From Novosphingobium sp. 28-62-57 (GTDB lineage: Bacteria; Pseudomonadota; Alphaproteobacteria; Sphingomonadales; Sphingomonadaceae): a stretch of 64,000 nucleotides of DNA. Under the pieces are notes generated by a model. That model searched no databases and had not been told where the DNA came from. It was given only the letters and a program-made list of their open reading frames with translations. Shown in pieces: positions 53,991 to 61,466 of the stretch. The translations under genes and the position numbers were made by a program. The stretch is from the NCBI GenBank assembly GCA_002256985.1, contig NCGO01000002.1, positions 434,001-498,000 on the forward strand. The letters are read 5' to 3'. Numbering within the stretch: position 1 is the stretch's first letter; each line of letters opens with the position of its first letter.

Positions 53991-54884
53991 TCACTGTTCC
54001 ACAGCTGGCCGACTGCGAGCGCATGGGCCCAGTTGTTCAATCACGAAGGCATAGTCCTGCGCCGCTGCCCGAATCTGGTCGGCACTGCCGGAAAGACTTG
54101 CGCCCGGAGGCAATGTGCGCGGCAGAAAGCAGGCGAGCCGATACCAGGTCAGCGTATCGCGCTCCGGCGGGCGGGCGGCCTGATCCACAATCTCGGACAG
54201 GCTCACCACCCACGATTTGGCAAGGCTTGGGCGGCGGACGACGGATATGGAGACCGGCGCATTGTTCTGTGTGGACACAAACACCTGCGTTTCGCCTTCG
54301 CCCACCAGATTGCCCGGAACATACAACACTTCACGCACGCCCTTGATGCGCGGCGGGGCATCGGGCGAAAGCAGGTCGGTCAGGATCGCCCGCGTGCGCA
54401 TTTCCGTGGTGCCCGACCAGGGAATTTGCGCGCCACCATCGACCAGACGCAATTCGCCAGCACGCCCCGGCACGGTTCGCGCAAACAGCAGCACGACCTG
54501 CTTCTTAAGCTTGGGCACCTTCCCCTTGGCGTCCAGCGGCACATCGGCAAGATAGCGCACGGTTTCCCCCAGCGCCGGGCCGCTCAACACGGTTTGAGTC
54601 CGCGCTTCGATCAGCATGCGGGCCATGCCCGGGGCAAGCCCCGGAGCCTGCTCGGGCTTGAGCCTGCTTGCCTTTTTGATCTGTGCGCGCAGGACAAGTT
54701 CGGCAGCTTCTGACAAGTTTGCCAGATCGGCATACGTTAATGTCGCAACCTCTGCGGCCGTGACACCGCTTGCATTGCCCCGAATCAGGGCATTCTGGGC
54801 TACGGCATCGTTTGCGCCGAATCCTGTTATGGCCATCGCAACCACCGGGGCAACGAAAGCTTGAACCATGGAAAACTTGGGCAT
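53991..54884 (-). CDS. Exported protein of unknown function
   Basis: A 297-residue secreted protein from the ATG at 54882-54884, with GGAG seven bases upstream and a signal peptide (about residues 1-30, ending ANDAVAQ). A longer frame to 55040 crosses the tonB upstream region and lacks support. An N-terminal helical part (residues 35-95) with ADLANLSEAAELVLRAQIKKA is followed by an all-beta domain (about 120-260). The C terminus has a helical stretch with two cysteines. I recognise it as a conserved sphingomonad hypothetical by general pattern but can give no function. No enzyme motif is visible. It is on its own transcript, divergent from tonB. Confidence 0.75.
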   Translation of the reverse strand: MPKFSMVQAFVAPVVAMAITGFGANDAVAQNALIRGNASGVTAAEVATLTYADLANLSEAAELVLRAQIKKASRLKPEQAPGLAPGMARMLIEARTQTVLSGPALGETVRYLADVPLDAKGKVPKLKKQVVLLFARTVPGRAGELRLVDGGAQIPWSGTTEMRTRAILTDLLSPDAPPRIKGVREVLYVPGNLVGEGETQVFVSTQNNAPVSISVVRRPSLAKSWVVSLSEIVDQAARPPERDTLTWYRLACFLPRTLPPGASLSGSADQIRAAAQDYAFVIEQLGPCARSRPAVEQ

Positions 54885-55229
54885 TCTTGCATCTCCGAGG
54901 GGTACCTGCATCGGCAGCCACCCTTTGTTTCTCGCCAGTTTCAGCCAGCGCAACCCTGAATCGATGGTTAACCGATAAAGCATTTGCGCGGCTTTGGCTT
55001 CGCCGTTAAAGATGCCTGCGTTCGGGCAATCCAAAAACAAGCAGCCCGACGCTTGCCGCCGCCAAACCCCCTGGTTTGATGTCGGCGGACCGGGTTGCCG
55101 GCAGGGTGGATTGAATTTTGCTGGATTGGCCTACGGGTGGGACGGTGATCCCATGCGTGCGGCACCTCCATGATATGGGTCGCTTTTGCGGTCTGTGTTC
55201 TGGTGGGCGATCAGGAGTATTGGAGCTGA
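54885..55229. other. Divergent intergenic region before tonB
   Basis: A 345-base region holding the promoters of the 53991 gene (minus) and tonB (plus). No convincing Fur box or paired -35/-10 could be assigned by eye. GGAG sits 5 bases before the tonB ATG. No other gene or repeat is seen. Confidence 0.5.
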
Positions 55230-55892
55230 ATGGCATACGCTGACCAACAGATGAGCGGTAACAAGATCACCGCGCTCATCATCGTTGCGATTCTTCATGT
55301 CGCCGTCGGCTACGCGCTTGTCACAGGGCTCGCGTACGAGGCGATACAGAAGGTCAAGGAAGTAACCTCGGCGGTCAACATCGAGGAAGAGAAACCGCCG
55401 GAGGAGCCGCCACCGCCGCCGCCTCCCAAGCAGGATCAACCGCCCCCGCCGATCGTCGCGCCTCCGCCGCCGATCAGCTTTAACGCACCGGCTCCGCAGG
55501 TGCAGACGGTCAATGAAGCGCCTCCGATTCCGGCCCCGCCGGCTCCGGTCGCTCTTCCTGCGCCGCCTGCTGCTCCGCCGCCGCCGCGTTTCACGCCGAA
55601 GGCTGCCGCTCCAAAGGGCAACCCCGGCAACTGGGCGACGTCGAACGATTACCCCTCACGTGCGCTTCGCGAAGAGCGTGAAGGCACCACGGGTTTCCGT
55701 GTCACCGTTGGCACCGATGGGAAAGTTACGGACTGTCAGGTTACCCGCTCGTCGGGCAGCCCTGATCTGGACGAAGCTGCATGTTCCAACATCCGCCGTC
55801 GTGCGCGCTTTGCGCCTGCAACGGACGGTGACGGGAACCCGACCACCGGTACTTATTCGAACTCGATCCGCTGGGTCATTCCGAAGGATTAA
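55230..55892 (+). CDS. tonB: Energy transducer TonB
   Basis: Couples the proton gradient, via ExbB/ExbD, to outer-membrane receptors. It is 220 residues. A cytoplasmic tip precedes one membrane helix at about 13-35 (ALIIVAILHVAVGYALVTG). A long Pro/Glu-rich periplasmic spacer runs to about 125 (EEKPPEEPPPPPPPKQDQ), and the TonB C-terminal domain covers about 140-218 (DYPSRALREEREGTTGFRVTV). Two cysteines (VTDCQVTRS and EAACSNIRR) in that domain may form a disulfide. It heads a tonB-exbB-exbD-exbD cluster on the same strand. Confidence 0.95.
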   Translation: MAYADQQMSGNKITALIIVAILHVAVGYALVTGLAYEAIQKVKEVTSAVNIEEEKPPEEPPPPPPPKQDQPPPPIVAPPPPISFNAPAPQVQTVNEAPPIPAPPAPVALPAPPAAPPPPRFTPKAAAPKGNPGNWATSNDYPSRALREEREGTTGFRVTVGTDGKVTDCQVTRSSGSPDLDEAACSNIRRRARFAPATDGDGNPTTGTYSNSIRWVIPKD

Positions 55893-55992
55893 TTCCCGTC
55901 GGAAAGATCTGGGGCGGAAACGTCTCACCGAATGGCACGAAGGCCTGTTTGAACGGCCCTCACGCACTTTGATTTGAAGAGGAAGACTCGCA

Positions 55993-56742
55993 ATGTCCAT
56001 CTACACTCTGGCCGCTGCCGCCGCTGGCGCTGCGCCGCAGAACAAGTTCGGTTTCGCCGAAGCGCTTGAGCAGGGCGGTTTCATCGCCTACGCCACCGTC
56101 GTGATCCTCGGGGTCATGTCGTTTGGTTCGTTCTTTATTCTGTTCACGAAGTTCTTCGAGCAGAACAAGATCCTCGGCCAGTACAAGAGCATGCGCGCCA
56201 ACTTCTGGAAGGCACCGAGCCTTCGCGAAGGCGCTGCCAAGCTCGATAAGAACTCGGCCTGGCGCCAGCTCGTCGACGATGGCATTGCCGCTGAAGACCA
56301 GCACTCGAAGATGACCGACTCGCTCGAAGCGCACGACTGGCTGCACGGCTCGCTCGCTCGCTCGGAAGCTGCGATCAACTCGAAGCTTGCTGGCGGTCTG
56401 CCTTTCCTCGCAACCGTGGGTGCTACCTCGCCGTTCATCGGTCTGTTCGGTACCGTGGTCGGCATCTATCGCGCTCTGATCAACATCGGTCTTGCAGGGT
56501 CTGCTTCGATCGACAAGGTCGCAGGTCCGGTCGGTGAAGCTCTGATCATGACCGCGCTCGGTCTGCTGGTGGCTGTGCCTGCTGTGCTTGCCTACAACTG
56601 GCTGCAGGCTCGCAACAAGAAGATCGCCGAACTGCTCTCGGGCTTCTCGACCGACGTTCTTGCGAACATCACGTCGAAGGGCGCTGTGAAGCCAGCCGTA
56701 ACGGCTGCTCCGGCAACCCCGGCTGCACCGGTGAAGAAGTAA
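55993..56742 (+). CDS. exbB: ExbB/TolQ/MotA-family proton channel protein
   Basis: The inner-membrane pentameric stator that, with ExbD, energises TonB. It is 249 residues with three predicted membrane helices: about 25-50, 133-160 and 175-200. The conserved TVGATSPFIGLFGTVVGIYRA spans the start of helix 2 (shown in part). The C-terminal tail is Pro/Ala rich. It follows tonB by 100 bases and precedes the first exbD. ExbB rather than TolQ is assigned from the adjacency of tonB. Confidence 0.93.
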   Translation: MSIYTLAAAAAGAAPQNKFGFAEALEQGGFIAYATVVILGVMSFGSFFILFTKFFEQNKILGQYKSMRANFWKAPSLREGAAKLDKNSAWRQLVDDGIAAEDQHSKMTDSLEAHDWLHGSLARSEAAINSKLAGGLPFLATVGATSPFIGLFGTVVGIYRALINIGLAGSASIDKVAGPVGEALIMTALGLLVAVPAVLAYNWLQARNKKIAELLSGFSTDVLANITSKGAVKPAVTAAPATPAAPVKK

Positions 56743-56867
56743 TCATGAAGACGGGCCGCTTGCTTGCAGGCGGCTCCATTCCGGAAACGCGGGACTTCCG
56801 CCGGAGCATCGTCCCACTGGGGCAGCTCCGGCACCTTCTGCGGATCATAACGGACAGGATGTAACAC

Positions 56868-57398
56868 ATGGCAATGTCTGTAGGCGGCGGTGGCGGAGAA
56901 GAACGCCCGATGTCCGACATCAACACCACACCGCTCGTGGACGTGATGTTGGTGCTGCTGATCATCTTCCTCATCGCGGTGCCGGTCGCAATCCAGACGG
57001 TCGAAAAGCTCAAGGTTCCTGTTCTTCCCAGCGAAGAATCGGCTGACAAGGTCGAGAACCTGATGCTTTCGGTCGTTTCCACTGACGACGCCGGTCGCAG
57101 CCCCAAAGAACCCGGTTACGCCGGCTCTTCACGCTCTGGCCAGTGCCGCGTCTTTTTCAACAACACGACGCCGGTTGATAATCAGGAACTGTATCAGAAG
57201 GCTTTCGATCGTCTCGATGCGATCGTGAAGCGTGAAGGCGGGGCCGAGAATATCGATCCGGAAAAGATTCCTGAAGTGCATATCCGTGGCGACGTGAACG
57301 TGCCGTGGAAGTGCATTGCCGGGGCAATCTACAACGTGCAGTCAGCTGGCTATCCGAAGGTCGGCTTCATCTCTACCCCGGTCGATCCGAACGGCTAA
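56868..57398 (+). CDS. exbD: Biopolymer transport protein ExbD (first copy)
   Basis: The rotor-like partner of ExbB. It is 176 residues: a short cytoplasmic Gly-rich start, one membrane helix with the essential Asp in NTTPLVDVMLVLLIIFLIAV near residue 25, and a periplasmic domain. This copy is longer than typical ExbD because of an extra segment with a cysteine (about residues 70-95, GSSRSGQCRVFF). A second Cys lies near CIAGAIYNVQ. It follows exbB by 125 bases. The second exbD begins 44 bases later. Confidence 0.92.
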   Translation: MAMSVGGGGGEERPMSDINTTPLVDVMLVLLIIFLIAVPVAIQTVEKLKVPVLPSEESADKVENLMLSVVSTDDAGRSPKEPGYAGSSRSGQCRVFFNNTTPVDNQELYQKAFDRLDAIVKREGGAENIDPEKIPEVHIRGDVNVPWKCIAGAIYNVQSAGYPKVGFISTPVDPNG

Positions 57399-57442
57399 AC
57401 CCCGCTTCCGACCGGACCAGAGACCGAACAGGAGTTAAAATC

Positions 57443-57883
57443 ATGGGAATGAGCGCCGGCAAAGGCGATGACGAGCCGATGATGGAAATGAACACGACGC
57501 CGTTGATCGACGTCATGCTCGTTCTCCTCATCATGTTCATCATCACCATCCCCGTGGCCACCCACGCGGTGAACATCGACCTTCCGCAGCCATCGCCGCC
57601 GAACCCGAACCAGACGGTGGACCCGATCAAGAACAAGCTGATCCTGAACAATGCAGGTCAGATTCTCTGGAACGGCGTGCCCACCACAGAAGGTCAGCTG
57701 GTTTCGCTGCTGCAGGCAACGAAGGGCATGAATCCCGAGCCGGAACTCCAGTTCCAGCCTGAGGAATATGCCAGCTACGAGATCGCGAACCGCGTGATGA
57801 AAGTCATCACCGATTCGAAGGTCACGAAGTTCGGCTTCGTCGGTAACGAGAACTTTGCGACCTTCCAGAAGGCCGATCAGTAA
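57443..57883 (+). CDS. exbD: Biopolymer transport protein ExbD (second copy)
   Basis: A second ExbD, 146 residues from the ATG at 57443, with AGGAG 9 bases upstream. The membrane helix again carries the conserved Asp in NTTPLIDVMLVLLIMFIITIPV (in part). The periplasmic part differs clearly from the first copy, lacking its cysteines. Tandem exbD genes of this kind are known in xanthomonads and sphingomonads, where the two products may form a mixed dimer or serve different receptors. A strong terminator ends the cluster. Confidence 0.92.
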   Translation: MGMSAGKGDDEPMMEMNTTPLIDVMLVLLIMFIITIPVATHAVNIDLPQPSPPNPNQTVDPIKNKLILNNAGQILWNGVPTTEGQLVSLLQATKGMNPEPELQFQPEEYASYEIANRVMKVITDSKVTKFGFVGNENFATFQKADQ

Positions 57884-57912
57884 CTCGAAGCCAGCGCAAG
57901 CTGCGAAGTTAG

Positions 57913-57944
57913 AAAAGGGAGCGGGGCAATCCGCTCCCTTTTTT
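57913..57944 (+). terminator. Rho-independent terminator of the tonB cluster
   Basis: A stem GGGAGCGG / CCGCTCCC, loop GGCAAT or close, and six T residues, 30 bases past the second exbD. Confidence 0.9.
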
Positions 57945-57952
57945 GTGGGCCA

Positions 57953-59017
57953 CTAACGCTGAACCGCCCCAGCCGCTCCACTGCGCGCTGCATGAGCTTC
58001 GCGTGGATTGTCGGTGAACACCCCGTCAACGCCAGCAGCCGCCAGAAGCTTCCACGCCTTGGCACAATCGCCCTTGGCATTCGGATCGCTTCCAACCTGC
58101 AGTGCAGGCGGCAGGAACACGTTTTCGCACCGCAATGTCCACACATGCACTTTCAGCCCCGCAGCATGGGCATCCGCAATCAACGGCGTCGGCTTCCCAT
58201 CCGCGCCCAACGCCATCGAGGCTTCCACCCCGATAGCATCCACGCTGCGGGCCAGCTTTTTCAGCCCGGCATTGCTCGCCATATCGGCAAAGGTCGCCCC
58301 TGCACGATCAGGCGGTCCACCGGCGCTTGCCATCAGTTGCACCAGCCGCACTTTGGTCAGCGGGCGCAGCCGTTCCAACGGCCCGGCTTCAAAGCTCTGG
58401 ATAAACACCGGGTCCTGCGCCGTGCGGTATCCCGCCTTGTCGAGCATCGGTAGCAGCATCGCCGCGGTATCGAAGCCTTGTGCGGCAAACCACGCCGGAT
58501 GCTTCAGTTCAGGATAAATCCCGATCCGCCGCCCGGTCTCGGCCTCCTTCGCGCGAACCAGCGTGAGCACTTCCGCAAAGGTCGGAACCTGCGATAGCCC
58601 GTCGAACCGCGTGTTGGCCGGGCGCACCTGCGGCAGACGTTCGCGCGCGCGGAGCGTGCGCAGTTCGGCCAATGTGAAGTCTTCGGTGAACCATCCGGTC
58701 AGTGTCTCGCCATCAATGGTCACCGTCTTGCGGCGGCTGGCAAACTCGGGGTGATCGGCAACGTCGGTCGTGCCCGAAATCTCGTTCTCATGCCGCGCCA
58801 CCAGCACGCCGTCCTTGGTGGGCACCAGATCTGGCTCGATAAAATCGGCCCCGGCGTCAATGGCGCGTTCGTAAGCAGCAAGGGTGTGTTCGGGGCGCTC
58901 CCCACTTGCCCCGCGATGCGCAATCAGAATTTGTGCCACAGATTCTGTTGGGTTCTGAACTGCACCTAGAAGCACCAAGCCGATACCTAACGGCCGCAAC
59001 ATCATCCCAAGGCGCAT
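57953..59017 (-). CDS. Glycerophosphodiester phosphodiesterase, periplasmic type
   Basis: Hydrolyses glycerophosphodiesters to glycerol-3-phosphate and an alcohol. From the ATG at 59017 it is 354 residues. A second ATG at 59005 would overlap the previous stop as ATGA and leave only a shorter signal peptide. A signal peptide ends near residue 28. The catalytic TIM-barrel motifs are AHRGASGERPEHTLAAY, EPDLVPTKDGVLVARHE (acid/base and metal residues) and the C-terminal VFTDNPREA. It is the last gene of a three-gene operon with the ArsC-like and monooxygenase-like genes. No glycerol-3-phosphate transporter is adjacent. Confidence 0.93.
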   Translation of the reverse strand: MRLGMMLRPLGIGLVLLGAVQNPTESVAQILIAHRGASGERPEHTLAAYERAIDAGADFIEPDLVPTKDGVLVARHENEISGTTDVADHPEFASRRKTVTIDGETLTGWFTEDFTLAELRTLRARERLPQVRPANTRFDGLSQVPTFAEVLTLVRAKEAETGRRIGIYPELKHPAWFAAQGFDTAAMLLPMLDKAGYRTAQDPVFIQSFEAGPLERLRPLTKVRLVQLMASAGGPPDRAGATFADMASNAGLKKLARSVDAIGVEASMALGADGKPTPLIADAHAAGLKVHVWTLRCENVFLPPALQVGSDPNAKGDCAKAWKLLAAAGVDGVFTDNPREAHAARSGAAGAVQR

Positions 59018-59349
59018 ACCCAATCCACTTCCTTGAAGCCTACCAGCACCCCGTCGCTATGCTCCAAAATTGGCCGCTTGATGACAGAAGTATGCTCAGC
59101 CAGCACCGCCGGAGCCCCTTCGCCACCCAGCTCCGCCTTCTGCGCCTCGTCCAGCTTGCGATAAGTCGTGCCCGCCTTGTTCACCACTTTGTCCAACCCG
59201 GCCACCGCGATCCATTCGGCAATCTTTGCGGGGTCAGCGCCTTGCTTCTTGTAGTCGTGGAAGGTGTAGGAGATTCCCTTGGAATCCAGCCAGTTGCGCG
59301 CCTTCTTCACCGTGTCGCAATTGGGAATGCCGTAAACCGTGATGCTCAT
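59002..59349 (-). CDS. ArsC/Spx-family reductase-like protein (YffB-like)
   Basis: A 115-residue thioredoxin-fold protein. It opens MSITVYGIPNCDTVKKARNWL, with the single Cys of the CDTV motif that defines the YffB group of ArsC-like proteins. The C-terminal segment VIKRPILEHSDGVLVGF is also typical. True arsenate reductase activity is uncertain because most YffB proteins have no proven function, and no ars operon is present. It overlaps the next gene (glycerophosphodiesterase) at its stop and shares an ATGA overlap (59346-59349) with the upstream monooxygenase-like gene. Confidence 0.9.
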   Translation of the reverse strand: MSITVYGIPNCDTVKKARNWLDSKGISYTFHDYKKQGADPAKIAEWIAVAGLDKVVNKAGTTYRKLDEAQKAELGGEGAPAVLAEHTSVIKRPILEHSDGVLVGFKEVDWVCALG

Positions 59350-59657
59350 GTCTTATCTCGCTTAAAGTGATGCACGCGCGATGGCGTGCCTGCGAACAGG
59401 GTGTAGCTCTCGTAATACTCCGCGCGGCCTTTGCCTTGCATTTCAGCATGATGCGCCACACGCCGCCATGCCAAAGCGGCGTCCTCGTCCGCCCATTCGG
59501 ACAGGGCGATCACCTCGCCATCGTCAGCGGTATAGGACTTGAAGCCAAGGTAACCCGGCTGCTGCGCTGCAAGCTGCTCCATCGCCTTGGCATCGCGTGC
59601 ATAAGCAGCGGCATCGATGTCGGGGCGTTTGCGGTTGCGGAAGACGACGAGGAACAT
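59346..59657 (-). CDS. Antibiotic biosynthesis monooxygenase (ABM) domain protein
   Basis: A 103-residue ferredoxin-like dimeric alpha-beta barrel protein. The start MFLVVFRNRKRPD precedes a core with AAQQPGYLGFKSYTADDGEVIALSEW (in part) and the late HHAEMQGKGRAEYYESY. These match the small ABM family, whose members are often stress or heme-related and not always monooxygenases. It is the first gene of the operon and ends in an ATGA overlap with the ArsC-like gene. Substrate unknown. Confidence 0.88.
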   Translation of the reverse strand: MFLVVFRNRKRPDIDAAAYARDAKAMEQLAAQQPGYLGFKSYTADDGEVIALSEWADEDAALAWRRVAHHAEMQGKGRAEYYESYTLFAGTPSRVHHFKRDKT

Positions 59658-59680
59658 GGGGTGTTCTTAGCCGGTGAAGT

Positions 59681-59772
59681 CACCACCCCCAACCCCCTCC
59701 TCTGAAGAGGAGGGGGCTTTTCCGTTGGCGCCACAATCCCCCTCCTCTTCAGAGGAGGGGCCGGGGGTGGTG
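59681..59772. repeat. Nested palindrome with two copies of CCCCCTCCTCT hairpin
   Basis: Hairpins at 59693-59716 and 59738-59760 (each CCCCCTCCTCT with AGAGGAGGGG, 2-base loop) sit inside an outer arm pair CACCACCCCC (59681) and GGGGGTGGTG (59772 end). It lies between two divergent genes, before aroC. Confidence 0.85.
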
Positions 59773-59807
59773 GACTTTCGCGCAAGTTTCGGACAAAGCG
59801 CTCGTCC

Positions 59808-60875
59808 ATGAGCCTCAACAGTTTCGGTCATCTCTTCCGTTTCACCACCTGGGGCGAAAGCCATGGGCCTGCGCTGGGCGCGGTGGTGGATGGCTGCCCT
59901 CCGGGGCTGGCCTTGAGCGAGGCGGATATCCAGCCATTTCTTGATGCGCGCCGCCCCGGCCAATCGCGCTTTACCACGCAGCGGCAGGAGCCGGATCAAG
60001 TCCGCATCCTTTCGGGCGTGTTTGAAGGCCGCACCACCGGCACCCCGATCAGCCTGATGATCGAAAATGTGGACCAGCGGTCAAAGGACTATGGCGATGT
60101 CGCCAAGGCCTATCGCCCCGGCCACGCTGACTATGCCTATGACGCCAAGTACGGTTTCCGCGATTATCGCGGCGGCGGGCGCTCCTCTGCGCGTGAGACG
60201 GCGGCGCGGGTGGCGGCGGGCGGCGTAGCGCGGCTGGTCCTGCCCGAAGTGCAGATTCTGGCGTGGGTGAGCGAGATTGGCGGCGACGCGATTGATCCGG
60301 CCAATTTCGATGCCGCGCAGATCGGCCAGAACCCGTTCTTCTGCCCCGATGCCGCCGCCGCCGCGCGCTGGGAAGCGCTGGTGGACGATGCGCGCAAATC
60401 CGGCTCGTCGCTGGGCGCAGTGGTGGAATGCGTGGCCACCGGCGTTCCGGCAGGCTGGGGCGCGCCGCTCTATGCCAAGCTGGATGCGGAACTGGCCCAT
60501 GCGATGATGGGCATCAACGCGGTGAAAGGCGTGGAAATCGGCGATGGCTTCGCCGCCGCGCGCAACACCGGCGAAGGCAATGCCGATCCGATGCGGCCCG
60601 GCTCTGAAGGACCAGAATTCCTCGCCAACCACGCAGGCGGCATCGCAGGCGGCATTTCCACCGGTCAACCGGTGAGCGTGCGCGTGGCCTTCAAACCCAC
60701 CTCCTCGATCCTCACCCCCGTGCCCACGATCACGCGAGAGGGCGAAGCCACCGACCTGTTCACCAAAGGCCGCCACGATCCGTGCGTCGGCATCCGCGGC
60801 GTGCCGGTGGTGGAAGCGATGATGGCACTGGTGCTGGCCGATCAGAAGCTGCTGCATCGCGGGCAGTGTGGGTGA
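59808..60875 (+). CDS. aroC: Chorismate synthase
   Basis: The last step of the shikimate pathway, using reduced FMN. It is 355 residues from the ATG at 59808. Signature motifs are [22 protein letters not shown], the second [21 protein letters not shown]-like segment ([17 protein letters not shown]), and the C-terminal [17 protein letters not shown]. It is standard in length. It is a single gene after a palindromic repeat. The following 380 bases are A+T richer and lead to an accessory pair of genes. Confidence 0.98.
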   Translation: MSLNSFGHLFRFTTWGESHGPALGAVVDGCPPGLALSEADIQPFLDARRPGQSRFTTQRQEPDQVRILSGVFEGRTTGTPISLMIENVDQRSKDYGDVAKAYRPGHADYAYDAKYGFRDYRGGGRSSARETAARVAAGGVARLVLPEVQILAWVSEIGGDAIDPANFDAAQIGQNPFFCPDAAAAARWEALVDDARKSGSSLGAVVECVATGVPAGWGAPLYAKLDAELAHAMMGINAVKGVEIGDGFAAARNTGEGNADPMRPGSEGPEFLANHAGGIAGGISTGQPVSVRVAFKPTSSILTPVPTITREGEATDLFTKGRHDPCVGIRGVPVVEAMMALVLADQKLLHRGQCG

Positions 60876-60958
60876 TTGTGGCAGACTGATTGCCAACGAA
60901 CTCGATTTTATGCGTCTCGCAAACCGACGCCGTAATTCCATCGTATGTGGTTAATCCT

Positions 60959-60994
60959 CGCGAATGTTTCGCGCGCAATTACGTGACACGTAAT
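60959..60994. promoter_or_regulatory. Two adjacent operator-like palindromes
   Basis: CGCGAA-TGT-TTCGCG at 60959-60973 and ATTACGTG-A-CACGTAAT at 60978-60994 (a perfect 8-1-8 palindrome) lie five bases apart downstream of aroC. They look like sites for dimeric regulators. No regulator is assigned. Confidence 0.4.
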
Positions 60995-61126
60995 GTGCGT
61001 GAAATTTTCGCCTCAAACTGCATTCACAGCGCGCGAATTTTTTTTTGCGACATTGACCCTCAAAAATGGGCCTCGTTTTTCCTGAGCGTTTAGGGCGTAA
61101 ATTACGGCATTTTGTGGATTGCGCGC

Positions 61127-61145
61127 TGTCAAGGTATATTTGACA
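61127..61145 (+). promoter_or_regulatory. Inverted repeat containing a TTGACA -35 element
   Basis: TGTCAA at 61127-61132 and TTGACA at 61140-61145 are inverted repeats. The second is a perfect sigma-70 -35 box. A TAGTAT at 61167-61172 is a possible -10 but lies 21 bases away, longer than ideal. If used, repression by a bound regulator would be expected. Confidence 0.4.
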
Positions 61146-61256
61146 AATTTCTTTCTTGGTCGTTCTTAGTATGTGCACTGGCCGCGTGGGGTACGCTCGC
61201 GTGGCTGGGTTGCATAGACCAGAAGGGGTTTGCGCCCCTCAGAACGGGAGCTAACT

Positions 61257-61466
61257 ATGCACGATGATACACCTCCTCAGGACCATGTCATCCTATCCGC
61301 TATCGGCAATGGCATCGATCCCAACAAGCTTATCGATGACCTGAAGGTCGAATACGACTTCGCTAACATCATCGAAGCGCTGCAGCGCGCTATTGAGCGC
61401 GGAAAAATCACACTCGACGCCAATGGCATGGTCGTCGCTACCCAGGTTATGGCAGAAGCAGCATAA
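61257..61466 (+). CDS. Small helical protein of unknown function, upstream of dGTPase
   Basis: A 69-residue acidic protein with GGGAG 7 bases before the ATG at 61257. It is not a family I can name. Predicted layout is helix, helix, then a segment IERGKITLDANGMVVAT that reads like the wing of a winged helix, so a small DNA-binding domain is possible. There is no signal peptide or membrane helix. Its TAA is followed directly by the GTG of the dGTPase gene with no spacer, implying translational coupling. It might be a regulator or partner of that enzyme. Codon use resembles the dGTPase more than aroC. Confidence 0.75.
   Translation: MHDDTPPQDHVILSAIGNGIDPNKLIDDLKVEYDFANIIEALQRAIERGKITLDANGMVVATQVMAEAA

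Larger units (their letters stand above)
60876..61256. other. A+T-rich intergenic region before the dGTPase cassette
   Basis: A 381-base stretch with no supported gene. It contains palindromes at 60959-60973 and 60978-60994, a run of nine T residues near 61040, the TGTCAA-N7-TTGACA inverted repeat at 61127-61145, and a hairpin AGGGG/CCCCT at 61224-61239. Composition is clearly more A/T-rich than the flanking aroC gene. Confidence 0.6.

Noticed and set aside
59002-59349. Arsenic resistance gene suggested by ArsC similarity
   Set aside because: The sequence fits the YffB group, has a single CDTV cysteine and lacks any ars neighbours.
61030-61050. Poly-T run as a terminator for aroC
   Set aside because: It is 160 bases past the aroC stop and has no clear stem before it.
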